DNA from: Saussurea involucrata
Lineage: Eukaryota; Streptophyta; Magnoliopsida; Asterales; Asteraceae
Direction of reading: 5' to 3'
DNA: 64,000 nt
NCBI GenBank assembly: GCA_033807775.1
Contig: CM066321.1
Coordinates: 236,398,350 to 236,462,349, forward strand
Shown: positions 1-11,239 of the stretch, in pieces
Layout of the letters: each line of letters begins with the position of its first letter
Position numbering within the stretch: the first letter of the stretch is position 1
The notes under the pieces: model-generated
The model's input: the letters and a program-made list of their open reading frames with translations, nothing else
Told to the model about the DNA's origin: nothing
Databases searched by the model: none
Made by a program: the position numbers and the translations under genes

Positions 1-313
1 GTCTCTTGTTGAGATCTTCCTTAACAATCTTAAGGACTTATCTAAGAATCTAAGTTTCATGCTTACACTTTATATCGTCAAACCTGTTAAGCATTACACT
101 TTCACCAAACAGTTCTTAATCTGTTCTTGATGTTCTTATTATATATTGAAACTCAATAATCTTTGAGATATCATATTCTGATCACTGTTTCTTTATATTC
201 TGTATTGTTTCTACACAAACTTATCTGTTAGTTCTTCAAATACGCTTCCGCATCAAACATAAACTCGAACTAATAGATTTGTTAATATTGTTTAAACTAA
301 ACGGGAACCAACA
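1..313 (+). repeat. Partial copia LTR (R-U5 part), plus orientation
   Basis: This stretch matches the last third of the E3 LTR, including the shared run TTCAAATACGCTTCCGCATC and the terminal GGGAACCAACA. It begins at the window edge, so the true start is not visible. It ends at the canonical LTR end ACA (313) and is joined directly to an LTR fragment in the opposite orientation, with no primer-binding site after it. It is therefore a solo or rearranged remnant, not the 5' LTR of a readable element. Confidence 0.85.
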
Positions 314-755
314 GTCTTCTATTTATACTATTCATCAGGGGACAAGTTCTAGACATAAAGGACTTAAAGGTACAAGACACGATCGTGGAACTGCTACTGG
401 TACAACGTTAATGTAGTGCGCCGTTTTCTGCTAAAGCTGAAACCCATCAGAGTTTGACACGTGGAGTTGTCAGGGCATGCCTTGTACGAATGATCTTTAG
501 GATCTTCGTACAGCAGAGAACGTGAGAGGAACGATGGTCTTCATCTTGATCTTCATATAAACTTCTAAGTTTTCAGTCATCTTTCCACAGAGGCTCTGTC
601 AAGTTTGGCAGAAGCTACGTGGCCTTGTCTTCTGTGAATGTCTTCTGTCGAGTCTTCACTTGGGCTTCTATCGGTGTCTTGGCAGAACCTCTGTCGGAGT
701 CTATACTTAGCCAATTTCTCAATACTTCTATAAACAGTAAAAGTTGGAGCTAGCA
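314..755 (-). repeat. Partial copia LTR, minus orientation
   Basis: Read on the minus strand this is the U3 end of an E1/E2-type LTR. It shares the TATA segment near 318-326, the CACAGAGGCTCTGTCAAG block near 586-603, and the terminal GGAGCTAGCA at 746-755 (canonical GGAGCTAACA). Compared with the complete E1 LTR it lacks about 267 bp at its left side, exactly where it meets the plus-oriented fragment. The E1-type dyad at 584-621 is decayed in its right arm. Confidence 0.85.
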
Positions 756-844
756 GCGTTTATGGTAAGTCTATCTCTCAAGACTTTGTTTATCGTTGGT
801 CGGTGTCGTTGTCGTTGTTTAACGTGTTTTTATATGTATTTCAG

Positions 845-1421
845 ATGTTTTAGTCTTCATTGGCCCTGCAAGCCGAGACGGTGAAGATGGAAGGTCTAGT
901 GTCTTCTGCCATTAAGAAGGAGGATGCGATGTTGGCGAGGGAGAAGTCTGTCCTGACACGTATTAAAGAGATGTCGGTAAAACTTGACGATGCCTTGGAC
1001 CAGCTAGAAGCAGTCAGTCATGCGAGGGACGACGTGAATTCTCGTCTGAAGGAGTCCTTCTCTGTGATTGCAAATCAGAGAGGAGTTGGACAGGATGCAA
1101 GCGTCCTTAGATACGAAGGAGAAAGAGATCGAGGAATCAAAGTCTAAGGTGGCGGCCCTGGAAAAGGAGGTTGCGTCGACCTTTGCCCTCGCTCACTTGA
1201 CAGCTAGGGCAGCGATCATGCGGCAACATCCGTCGGGAAAGGATCCCCTTGCATCTGCGACTAAGGAGCTGGCCTTCTTTATGTCTAAAGTCGGGACTGA
1301 GAGAGATCTCGACTCTGATGACAAAAAAGAGGCCGAGGAAGAAGAAGTTGTGGATGAGGTTGTGGACGAGGGTCTCCAGGGTGGAGCTCCGGGCAAAAGA
1401 TGCTGCCGACGCTCCTTCTAA
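845..1421 (+). pseudogene. Coiled-coil ORF, probably an extra ORF of a Ty3/gypsy relic
   Basis: The reading frame runs from about 848 to 1147 and then continues one base out of frame from 1068 to 1421, so one small indel near 1065 breaks it. The product is a long heptad-like helix rich in K, E and L, followed by an acidic tail of D/E runs and a short basic end. A TAG at 851-853 precedes the first usable Met at 860. Upstream, 769-844 looks like a plant intron (GTAAGT donor, pyrimidine-rich stretch, TTTCAG acceptor). The neighbouring gypsy gag lies on the opposite strand. Tat-lineage gypsy elements are known to carry antisense extra ORFs between pol and the 3' LTR, and this fits that place. The assignment to that class is inference. 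Confidence 0.45.
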
Positions 1422-2184
1422 TTCCTAGAGAGTTTTTTGCTTTTGTCTTAGTTTTGAATGTTCGACCGTTGGTGGTCGAGATGTAATTGTATGTTTCTCG
1501 AATGAAGTTTACTCTTTTGTTTACATTTCATACATTGTTTCAATCCATACGATTTGCTAACAAGTATAGTATTAACTTGTGGAATTCGCTAAGTAAACAA
1601 GGAATCGTGCGACTTAGGCATCTATTGCAATTACAAAGACTGGCACACAAGTCATAAGGTTTTCGTACTTTGAGATCACATTGGCAAGCATAAGTATATG
1701 CGACTAAGGCATTCATTACGATATAACGATTGAGATATAAGTCATGTGTTCGAATCGCATTAGAAATCATATGTAATCGATGTGCTCATACAGAACATAC
1801 AAATTTTTCTAAGTCCATAAACTTAGATCAGGTGACTGTTGAGTATTACGATCGTATAATTAAATCGTATGATGTTCCTGGATCGTGCGTCCCTGTGACA
1901 GAATAAGCAAGTCACAGACTTGATCATTTATGTCGTGCGACCTTGCGAGATTAAAGTCGTATAGAAGACTTAGTAACTACTATTGTGCGATCCTGCGATA
2001 AAACGATGTCAGAGGTTGGTCATTGGCTAACCAACGACCCTCCGATGCTTAAGTCAGTATTTGTCGTTGTGAAAAATCGTGTGAAAAAATAGAAAAGGGC
2101 TTAGAAGACGTACCTTTTCTGACGCATCGCATCCCAACTACGTGGGACGTCTTGATTATTGATACCATTTTGCCCCCTTGTGGA
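1422..2184. other. AT-rich non-coding relic, no gene seen
   Basis: No convincing reading frame is present. The stretch has recurring short words such as TCGTGCGA and CCTGCGA. Before E1 inserted it was contiguous with position 10183, so it belongs to the same gypsy-type relic as the gag-protease region. I could not align it to the single LTR at 12676-13323. Confidence 0.5.
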
Positions 2185-2189
2185 GATTT

Positions 2190-2924
2190 TGTTGGTTCCT
2201 GTTTTGCTTAACAATGATGATTCTATCTAATTAGTTCAAACAATATATAATGCGGAAGCGTTTTAACGAACTAACAGATATAATGAGGTAGAATAACACA
2301 CAATATCAAATATATGAAGTGTAAATAACACAGATAAATAGCTCAATGATTCACTGTATTTGATATAATAAGAACACCAAGAACACCGAAAGGTTTGATA
2401 AGAATCTTCTCTAAAGGTGTGTATGTCGTGCAAAGCTTAATAGAAGAACTCAACACGAGTCTTCTATTTATACTACTTCTAAAGGGGACGAGATCTGGAC
2501 AACAAGGACTGAAGGTACTAAAAACACTATTCAGGTACTGTTGATAGTAGAACGTTAATTTAATGCACCAGCTTCTACTAAGGCTATGACCCATCAGAGT
2601 TTGACACGTGGAGTTGTCAGGTCATGCCTTGTACGAATGATCTTGAGTATCTTCGTACAGCATAAATCGTGAGAAGCACGGTTGTCTTTGTATAGATCTT
2701 TGGTCTTTTATATCACAGAGGCTCTGTCAAGTATGACAGAGGCTCTGTGGCCTTGTCCGCATTGAAGAGTCTTTAGGCGATTCTTCACTTCGGTCTTCTC
2801 GGTTGCTCGGCAGAGCCTCTGTCGAAGACTTCTATGCTTCTGTCTTCTCGGTGACTCGGCAGAGCCTCTGTCGAAGACTTCTATACTTAGCCTATTTTTC
2901 AATACTTCTATAATCATAAAGATT
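2190..2924 (-). repeat. E1 3' LTR, first 10 bp missing
   Basis: It matches 9433-10167 with roughly 19 substitutions. The outer end TGTTGGTTCC is intact, but the inner end stops after GATT at 2924, where the complete copy continues with GGAGCTAACA. The lost bases include the terminal CA on this strand. Confidence 0.92.
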
Positions 2925-5900
2925 CGAAGTCCAGCTGGCTAGTTTACCACCCAGGAATTGACAACTCCCAGAGGTGCTATTTCGATCAAGCTTGCATCCT
3001 CCATAATCTGAATCTGTGTATGCCTTAAGACCAAAACCAGAGTTTTTCGGATACCAGAGTCCAAGATTTTTGGTCCCTTTTAGGTATCTGAAGATTCTCT
3101 TTACAGCAATATAGTGGGATTCCTTTGGGTTAGCTTGATATCTTGCACAGAGGCATGTGGCATACATTATATCAGGCCTACTTGCGGTTAATTATAATAG
3201 AGACCCAATCATACCTCTGTAGAGCTTGCACTCAAGAGATGTGCCATTTGGATCTGCATATAACTTATTTCCAGTTGCCATTGGGGTCTTCATTACAGAG
3301 GCATCAGAGAGACTGTATTTTGAAAGTATGTCAGAGACATATTTAGCTTGATTTATAAAAATTCCCTCTGATGATTGTTTTACTTGGAGTCCGAGGAAGA
3401 ATGTTAATTCTCCCATCATACTCATTTGAAACTCACTCTACATGAGTTTTTCTAAATCTTTGCACTGTTGTGCATTTGTAGACCCGAAAATGATGTCATC
3501 CACATAAATTTGTATAAGCAGCATCTCATCACCTTTTCTTTTGTAAAACAAAGTAGTATCTGTCGTACCTCTGTCGTAATCATTATTGAGAAGAAAGGTT
3601 GAAAGTCTTTCGTACCATGCTCTTGGAGCCTGTTTCAGTCCATACAGAGCTTTGTCGAGGTAGTACACGTATTTTGGATATTTGGAGCTTTCAAACCCTG
3701 GTGGCTGCTGGACATATACTTCTTCTTAGATTTCACCATTCAGAAAAGCAGATTTTACATCCTTTTGAAAGACTTTGAAACCTCTGTGAGCTGCGAAGGC
3801 TAAGAAGATTCTTATTGCTTCAAGCCGTGCGACAGGGGCAAAAGTTTCATCGTAATCAATGCCTTCTTCTTGGCGATATCCCTTGGCCACCAATCTTGCT
3901 TTGTTTCTAATGACCACCCCATCCTCGTCCTTCTTGTTTCTGAAGACCCATTTTGTGCCTATGGCTTGTTTCCCTCATGGCAGAGGTACTAGGGTCCATA
4001 TCTTGTTTCTCTCAAACTGTAGAAGCTCTTCTTGCATAGCATCTACCCAGTTTGGATCATCTAGGGCTTCAGAGATTCTTTTTTGCTCGATCACCAGGAT
4101 AAAATTTGTAAAGAAACAAAAATTAGCATTGGCTGATCTTGTTTTGACCTTTTCAGAAGGGTCACCGATTATAAGGCTTGGAGGATGGCTTTTCGTCCAC
4201 TGTGTTGTTCTTGGAAGATGGTCATTTGAGTCATCAAGATTAACCTCTGGGGTTGCACACTGCGGTTCTGGTGCAACCTCTGTTGTTGATGGTACTTTTG
4301 TGCTTATGCTTGGTTCTTCAGCTTGTGGGAGGATTGGAATGAGAGTTGGAATTTGTTCCTCTGAGGAAGTAGAGACTGAGTCTTCGTTTTCCTCTGGAAT
4401 TGATTCCTCTGTAGTCGCTGGAGTAGGTATTTCAGGAGCCTATGTGGTTGAGTCCTTGGTTGTATTATCTTCAGCTTTTGTTCGCTCCCCCTCAACATGC
4501 GCATCTGTATGATTCACAGAAGAGGATGAAGTATTTAATGGACCAGTTAGAGATATACCTGACTCAGTCTGGTTTGCAGAAGATGTTTCTCCAGAGGCTC
4601 TGACGGCTCCAACAGAGGGATCAATATCATCATGGAACATCTCTTCAAATAGAAGATTTAAGTCTTCTTATCTTGTCTTTGAGATGCCAGAGGATTCCTT
4701 GTTTAGACCGAGTTCTGAACTGATTTATTCAGAAGTCTTTTGAAAGGAATCGTCAAAAGATACATTGATGCTTTCTATGATGGATCGAGACTTCAAAAGA
4801 TACACTCTGTAAGCTTTTGAAGTGGCAGAGTATCCTATTAACTTTCCTTCATCTGCTTTCACCTCAAACTTTCCTCTTGCTTCTCTATCATTTAAGACGA
4901 AGCACTTACATCCAAATACATGAAAGAATTTGATGTTTGGTCGCCTTTTGTTAATCAAATGATACGGTGTCTTGATGTGCCTCTTTACAATGGTTGATCG
5001 ATTTTGGGTGTAGCATGCGGTTGATACTGCTTCTGCCCAAAAAGACATTGGTAATCCTGATGATGTCAGCATAGTTCTTGCAGCCTCCACAATCGTGCGG
5101 TTCTTTCGTTCAACCATGCAATTTTGTTGTGGGGTGCGTGCAACAGAGAAGTTCCGTGATATGCCTTCTTCTGTAAGATAGGTTTCAATGACGGAGTTTT
5201 TGAAATCTGTGCCATTGTCGCTTCTTAGTTTCTGAATCCTGCACTCATACAGAACTTGGATTCTTTTCATTAAATTTATCATAATGTTTGGAACATCTGA
5301 TTTCTTTCTAACAAATTCAAACCATGTAAATCTTGAGTATTCGTCGATCAAAACAAGTATATATTTCTTGCCACCTAGGCTCTGTGTAGCGATTGGACCG
5401 CAGAGGTCAATATGAAGCATGTACAGAGGCCTAGGGCAAGACACATCAGTCTTGCCTTTATGGGAAGCTCTTTTGAGTTTTCCCATTTCACAAGCAGAGC
5501 ACAAATGATCTTTATTAAACTTAACATTTGGCAGACCTTTGACTAGATCAAGTTTAACAAGCTTATCTAGAGTATGAAAGTTTAGGTGGCAGAACCTGTT
5601 GTGTCATAACCAGGCTTCTTTGCTTTTACAGGCTACAAGGTAGAACTTGTGTTCCATGTTCTTGGCACAGAAGTTCATGAGGTAGAGATCGCCTCTTTGT
5701 TCGGCTCGCAGAAGTTCGACTCCTGTGTCCTCACCTTGTAGAGAACAGAAGGTTCTTTTGAACATTACGTCGAAACCCGTATCGCAGAGTTGGCTAACAC
5801 TGAGAAGATTGTGCTTAAGGCCATCCACATATGCAACTTTGCATACGGTTATTTTTTCTTTCTTAATGACTCTGTAGCCTTTTATATACCCCTTCTTGTT

Positions 5901-6026
5901 GTCACCAAAGGTCACAGATCCTCCATCGAATTTATCTTTGTAGGAGGATAGTAGACCTCTGTCGCCAGTCTTATGCCGCGAGCACCCGAAGTCAAGATAC
6001 CAGATTGGCACATATTGCTTCTGCAA
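2925..6026 (-). pseudogene. E1 pol: protease, integrase, RT and partial RNase H
   Basis: Domains in order are a protease start with D-x-G at 5985-5993, GAG-pre-integrase, integrase core (HIDLCG, RSDNGTDF, VERKN carrying the D, D and E), RT with YVDD near 3520, and RNase H up to SWTS. The protease active triad reads DFG where the other copies have DSG, and the following HMT is HKT. Stops visible on the minus strand include TGA at 5604-5606 (a Trp codon), TAA at 3726-3728 and TAG at 3438-3440; the last two replace Gln codons. RNase H ends at the LTR fusion, losing the half with the STAEAEY and QVLWM motifs. It cannot make functional enzymes. Confidence 0.92.
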
Positions 6027-6034
6027 GACAATCA
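6021..6034 (-). promoter_or_regulatory. E1 gag/pol boundary: stop codon plus 3' splice-like TTGCAG
   Basis: On the minus strand the gag frame ends ...WVPKTL then TGA (6034-6032). ATTGTC and then TTGCAG follow, and the protease frame opens in the minus-one phase. The same arrangement occurs in E2, E3, T2 and F. It resembles a plant intron acceptor with its pyrimidine tract. Use as a splice site is inference. Confidence 0.5.
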
Positions 6035-6044
6035 GAGAGTTTTA

Positions 6045-7938
6045 GGTACCCATATCCAAATGGGTCCAGCTTTGTTAGGGGTCTTCAAGTTTGCCTTAGC
6101 ATTCTTGGGTTTGGTTTTAGCTTCTGTTTAAGAGCCATTTTGTTTCTTCCTACCCTTGAATTTTGCATTCTTTTTGGGTACAGAGAGGAAACAGTGTGGT
6201 CTTGAGAAGTGTTGATTTAATCGATACATGAGATCAAAACAATGAAAATAATGAATGTGCTTAGAGATGTGCTTGAACTTTTCATTGAAAACATTAAATG
6301 GGGGCACAGAGGCTTTACATTCTATCATAACATTTGACTTCCTATTACAAGAAAACCTATTTAGGCTAGATTGTTGTTTGCAAAGTCCTTTGTTGAAAGC
6401 AGCCTTATGTGGACCCCTTCTGTGGTGAACTTCTGCAGGTTTCACTGTCACAGAAGAAAAAGATTTGTTATTTTCAGCCCATTTACCCTTCTGTTGCCAT
6501 ATTAGTTTTTCTTTAATAGGCCTTAAGGGTTTTGAAGTCTTTTAACTTGTTGAATTTTGAGGGGACGTTTTCTTTTGTTGTTTGATTATCTCAAGCTCAA
6601 GAGAGGTTTTGGCTTGTATACACATGTCGAAAAACTCTAGACAGATAGAAACTCTTGTGATTTTCTCCTTGGGGGGAATAGTTCTGTTAAGAACTCCAGA
6701 GGGTAGTTTAAAATCCTCTGAGTCAGAAGGTACTATCTCTGACTTAGAGTCAGTCTCAGATTCGTCAGAGGATGAATCGTCCTCATATACACAGGTTGAG
6801 TTACTTAGTTCTCTTTCAACAGAGGCTAGATTTTCAGAGCATGTGCCATACTCGCTTTCTTCCTTTCTTTCAGGGATATCTTCTAAGTCAACAAAAGTTT
6901 TCATCGAGGTTTCCTCAGAGAGATTTTGGCCATTATTGAAAGTACTGGGCATTCATAAAAGTTGTTTTCACCGATTTCCAATAATTCCTTTTCAGAAATA
7001 TGAGTTAGTTTTTCTTCTGTTGAAGCAGGCAAGAACTCAGGTGCCTCTGCCGATAGTTTCTTCTCAGAATCTATAGTGCAGATAAAGGCAACCTGTGATT
7101 GAGTCTCGGGTTTACCAAACTTAAAGATTCCTATCTGATCTTGTGTTTTCAGATATTTCTTAGGTTTGGACGCTCTTTTGATAGAGGCTGATGATGGTAG
7201 ATCTGTGTTTTCAAACCACACATTCACCATCTTCAGAGGTTTCCTTCTGTGAGGTTCACCAGAGACTTTTCTCCTTTTGCTTACAGAGAGTAAATTTGGA
7301 AAACCGGGTTTTCTTGTACTTCCAATATGAAATAGAGAGGACATAAACTTGTTTCTTTTCTTTCCAGTGTATGGATCTATATCACAGAAGCCAATTCCCT
7401 GTCCCCCTATTTGTGTATTAATTTTCTCGTACACCTTCTGTACATCTTGATATTTCTTTATTAACAAATCTCTTCGGAGTAAATCTTGACAGAGGACTTC
7501 TCTTTCCTTTTGAAAATAATGTTTAAGAGCTAGAATGTTCATTCTGTCGGTCTCAACGTCCATAAGTTCTTTAGATTTTGTTTTTAATGCAGAGTTAAGT
7601 TCAGAAATCTTTTCTTTCAAACGATTTAGGTGTTTGTTCCAGTTTGTTTCAATTTCTTCCTTTTCTTGAAAGATTTTAGCCTTTTCTTGAGTGAGAAGTC
7701 TAGCTTCTCTGTCAAAGAAGGTAATCTTCTTTGGAATACCTTCGCAGGTCTTTTTAAGTTCTGTGTATTCAATGTTTAGTTTAAGCAACTCAGCTTCTGC
7801 TTGACTAGAGATAGAGTCAGAAGTGGATACCTCACTATCAGAGTCGGATGAGCTGACCTCTGCCATTCCATAGAACAAGGCGTTTTTGTCGCCTTCATCA
7901 GATGATTCGTCTGACAGCCAGTTCTCCTGATTAACCAT
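6045..7938 (-). pseudogene. E1 gag C-terminal coiled-coil extension
   Basis: This is the long region between the zinc knuckle and the protease. It starts with an acidic Ser/Asp segment, then a strong K/E-rich coiled coil (about 7800-7450). A conserved block KYLKTQDQIGIFKFGKPE follows near 7170-7117, then an acidic Ser-rich part, and a late block with CHxCFDLM-like residues near 6220. It is shared with E2 and E3 and has no function I can name. A frameshift lies near 6901-6952, and in-frame stops lie at 6542-6544 and 6128-6130. Confidence 0.85.
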
Positions 7939-7941
7939 TAG

Positions 7942-9129
7942 CTACTTCTGAGCATAGAACTCCGCTTTCTTTTTGTAGTAAGCAGAGTCCCTCAGTGGGC
8001 GATTTGGTTTGCTCCTACAGTCAGCGGCATAATGGCCTGGCTTGCCACAGTTAAAACATCCTTGGTTCTGGGAACCGTTGCCAACTCTGTCGTCCGACCT
8101 CTGTCGGTCACCACCTCTGTCATTTCTGTCATTCGACCTCTGTTGGTCGACACCTCTGTCGTTCTTGTCATTTGACCCTTCTCTTCCACGATCATCTCTT
8201 CCGTAGCGTTCATTACCAGACTTCTTCTGGTATCCTCTGCTGAATTCCCTTTTCAAAAGAGCTAACGATTTAGCTATCGAGGCCATAGTTGCCTCTTCTT
8301 CTTCCACCACCTCCTCTTCACTATCAACGATCAAGATCTTCTTCTTCTTCTTTTCTTCCACAGCTTTCTCCTTTTTCGGTTTCTCTTTATCTTCTGTAGC
8401 CTTACCAACCAGCGCAAGAGGTGCACTGATTTGAATTTTTGCTTGTGCAATCTGAGGCTCTTGACCTGCCAACGTTCCATAGAGATCTGACAGAGTCTAG
8501 GAGTCTAAGTCTTGATTTGTTTGCAGAGACATAGACAACTGGAGCCATTCATCATTGAGACTCTTTAGGAACATGACATTGTTTTCCTCAGAAGTTCTGT
8601 GGATTCCGAACTTCTTGCACTTGTTGATTAGAGAGTTGAACCGATCATATGTTGTCTGCAGAGGTTCTGTCGGCAGAGCTTTGAATGCGTAGTATTCGTT
8701 GATGCATTGGGCTCTGCGGTTTTTCTGAGTTTTGGCCCCACCCTCCAGTTGTTTTTCCAGTTCCTTCCACAGATCGTATGCAAATTCACACGCATCTAAG
8801 GATTGGAAAAGGTCATTGGGTATGGCCATTATCAGAAGTCTCTTAGTCTTCTGAGCAACTTCATATTTTGCCCAATCAGGATCTGACCACTTGTCCTTGG
8901 TCTTTGGTTTTGTGTGCTCAGGGATTTCAGGAGTGTCGTCTGTGGCAGGTACACGGGGTACTGTGATCATTGGTACGAAAGGAGGATTGTTGATATAGTA
9001 CATGAGTTCTTTGTCAGTACCCTCGAAGAAGTGAATCATTCGTATCTTCCATTGAGGGTACTCATATCTGAGTAGTGTAGGTGGCTTGGTTAAAGAACCA
9101 GCGGTGAAGAAGTTGTTTGTGTTTGTCAT
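7942..9129 (-). pseudogene. E1 gag with one CCHC zinc knuckle
   Basis: It begins MTNTNNFFTAGSLTKPPTLL, the same start as E2 and E3. The first 210 residues form a copia-type gag domain (LWKELEKQLEGGAKTQKNRR and YDRFNSLINKC blocks). A basic and acidic linker with DR/N-rich repeats follows, then a CCHC knuckle CFNCGKPGHYAADC at 8058-8017. TAG at 8494-8496 replaces the Trp codon found in E3. E2 has TAG at the same codon. A further TAG at 7939-7941 separates it from the coiled-coil part in the same frame. Confidence 0.9.
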
Positions 9130-9416
9130 TTTGAAAGGGTTTGAGAAATCAAGAAAAATAGGGTATGAACAGTAAACCTTCAGAGAATGAAGTGGATGTT
9201 TCTAATGATTTTTATAAGCTTTAAAACCTTTAAACAATGCACTAAAATGGAGATTTAACCGAAGAAACAGATTCTGTAGGTTTACCAAAGTCGAAACAGG
9301 TCGAGAATGGCAGAAAAACAGATGTTGTTTTGAAAGATATGAAAAATAGGTTAAAAGTCCAAGTTTCTACCAAAAATCATTGTAAGTGAGGATCTCTTGA
9401 TATAGAAAATCAAGAA

Positions 9417-9432
9417 CCGCTTTGATACCAAT
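9417..9432 (-). promoter_or_regulatory. E1 primer-binding site
   Basis: Directly inside the 5' LTR the minus strand reads ATTGGTATCAAAGC, complementary to the 3' end of initiator tRNA-Met except for one G-to-A change (canonical TGGTATCAGAGC). Confidence 0.85.
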
Positions 9433-10177
9433 TGTTGGTTCCTGTTTTGCTTAACAATGATGATTCTATCTAATTAGTTCAAACAATATATAATGCGGAA
9501 GTGTTTTAACGAACTAACAGATATAATGAGGTAGAATAACACACAATATCAAATATATAAAGTGTATATAACACCGATAAATAGCTCAATGATTCACTGT
9601 ATTTGATATAATAAGAACACCAAGAACACCGAAAGGTTTGATAAGAATCTGCTCTAAAGGTGTGTGTGTCGTGCAAAGCTTAATAGAAGAACTCAACATG
9701 AGTCTTCTATTTATACTACTTCTAAAGGGGACAAGATCTGGACAACAAGGACTGAAGGTACTAAAAACACTATTCAGGTATTGTTGATAGTACAACGTTA
9801 ATTTAATGCGCCGGCTTCTACTAAGGCTATGACCCATCAGAGTTTGACACGTGGAGTTGTCAGGTCATGCCTTGTACGAATGATCTTGAGTATCTTCGTA
9901 CAGCAGAAATCGTGAGAAGCATGATTGTCTTTGTATAGATCTTTGATCTTTTATACCACAGAGGCTCTGTCAAGTATGACAGAGGCTCTGTGGCCTTGTC
10001 CGCATTGAAGAGTCTTTAGGCGATTCTTCACTTCGGTCTTCTCGGTTTCTCGGCAGAGCCTCTGTCGAAGACTTCTATGCTTCTGTCTTCTCGGTGACTC
10101 GGCAGAGCCTCTGTCGAAGACTTCTATACTTAGCCTATTTTTCAATACTCCTATAATCATAAAGATTGGAGCTAACA
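9433..10177 (-). repeat. E1 5' LTR (745 bp)
   Basis: It runs TGTTAGCTCC...GGAACCAACA on the minus strand. A TATA box (TATAAATA) lies at 9716-9709 and the dyad palindrome at 9956-9993 lies upstream of it in U3. It is flanked by the target duplication GATTT at 10178-10182. Confidence 0.93.
9956..9993. repeat. Dyad of two ACAGAG/CTCTGT palindromes in LTR U3
   Basis: Two 17-bp arms, CCACAGAGGCTCTGTCA and TGACAGAGGCTCTGTGG, flank a 4-bp spacer. They form an inverted repeat with one mismatch, and each arm is itself nearly palindromic. The 38-bp unit, read in LTR orientation, is identical to the one in the E2 LTR at 15181-15218. It could be a hairpin or a site for a dimeric binding protein. Confidence 0.8.
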
Positions 10178-10237
10178 GATTTTAAGACGATACACGAAAT
10201 CTAGGATATGTCGTCGTGAGTCGCCACAATAGACGGT

Positions 10238-11167
10238 CTATTTTCGCGACTTCAGAGTGGTCTTATAGCAATCACGAGCGACTTTTGGCTCACTTTTTAT
10301 CTCCTGGATTCCCCACGGCGTAGGGAACTTCATGATCTGGTGATACGTCGAGGGAACGACTTTCATTTCATGGATCCATGGTCGACCTAAGATGATGTTA
10401 TAGGCCGACGCACAATCGATGACGTTGAACTTGGTCTGTTTGTTGATTCCTCCGGCATAGACTGGCAAGATGATCTCTCCAAAGGTGCTCGTCGCTTCCC
10501 CATTGAAACCGACCAAGGTCGTCGAGCGTCGGATGATTTCCGATCGGTCGATTCCCATGGCCATAATGGTATTAAGGAAGATGACGTTCGCTGAACTGCC
10601 TCCATCGACCAAGACTCGTCGGGTTAAACAATCACCAATCGTGAGTTGAATGATCAAATTGTCATGATGTTTCTGATACGAGTCGCCGAGGTCGTCTTTG
10701 GTGAACACGATCTTCATAGCTTCTAACTCTAGATCTTCTTTTGGTCTCGATGAACGCGGGATAGGCCGACCGTTAGGCACTTGACTAGCGTGACGTTTGG
10801 CTGCAGAATACGTCAAACCGCATACATCGGAACCACTAGTGATGCAATTGAAGACCTTAGCATGATCGGGGGTTGGCGGTCGAACGTCACTAGCTGGAGT
10901 AACGACGTCGTCAATGATATCCTTGAGGTTTCCTTTCGGGACATGATATGCTAGCTCCTTCTTGAGAGCTATGCAATCATCTGTCGCATGACCAAGGTCG
11001 ACATGGAAGTCACACCACTTCGACTTATCTTTTTTGGCGTCGTCCTGATCGGATTTCTTTGGCCAACGGATGGTCGCCTGGACGGTTTTCAGCGCTTCGA
11101 CCAAGTCCTTAGTGGATCCTTTGAATCCATAGGAGGATATCTTGGGGTACTGAGGGAATTTGGCCAC
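10238..11167 (-). pseudogene. Ty3/gypsy gag C-terminus and aspartic protease
   Basis: A knuckle-like CDFHVDLGHATDDC lies about a sixth of the way in. The retropepsin motif VLVDGGSSANVIF follows near 10620-10580 (catalytic D in DGG), then the second conserved block NIILGRPWI with the typical ILGR near 10400. The frame is continuous for 309 codons and ends with TAG at 10238-10240, before any RT motif. It is in frame with the upstream gag piece (11240-11734), from which a stop at 11240-11242 separates it. The protease residues look intact, but without pol it is not part of a functional polyprotein. Confidence 0.85.
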
Positions 11168-11239
11168 GGTCTTGGCTTCCGCTTTTGTCTTGAACCGGAC
11201 ATTCGAGATTTGGCGCGCGAGCTCTGGCTTGGATACTGC

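Larger units (their letters stand above)
2190..10177 (-). mobile_element. E1: Ty1/copia (SIRE-like) retrotransposon with 3' deletion
   Basis: The element is bounded by TG...CA LTRs and a perfect 5-bp target duplication, GATTT, at 2185-2189 and 10178-10182. Order on the minus strand is 5' LTR (9433-10177), primer site, gag, gag coiled-coil extension, protease, integrase, RT, a truncated RNase H, then 3' LTR (2190-2924). RNase H is fused directly to the 3' LTR at 2924/2925. The end of RNase H, everything after pol, the polypurine tract and the first 10 bp of the 3' LTR are gone. The LTRs are about 97% identical. All coding parts carry stops or shifts. Confidence 0.93.

Noticed and set aside
3859..4512. 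Open frame of 217 codons on plus
   Set aside because: It is the antisense shadow of E1 pol (integrase-RT linker) and has no family likeness.
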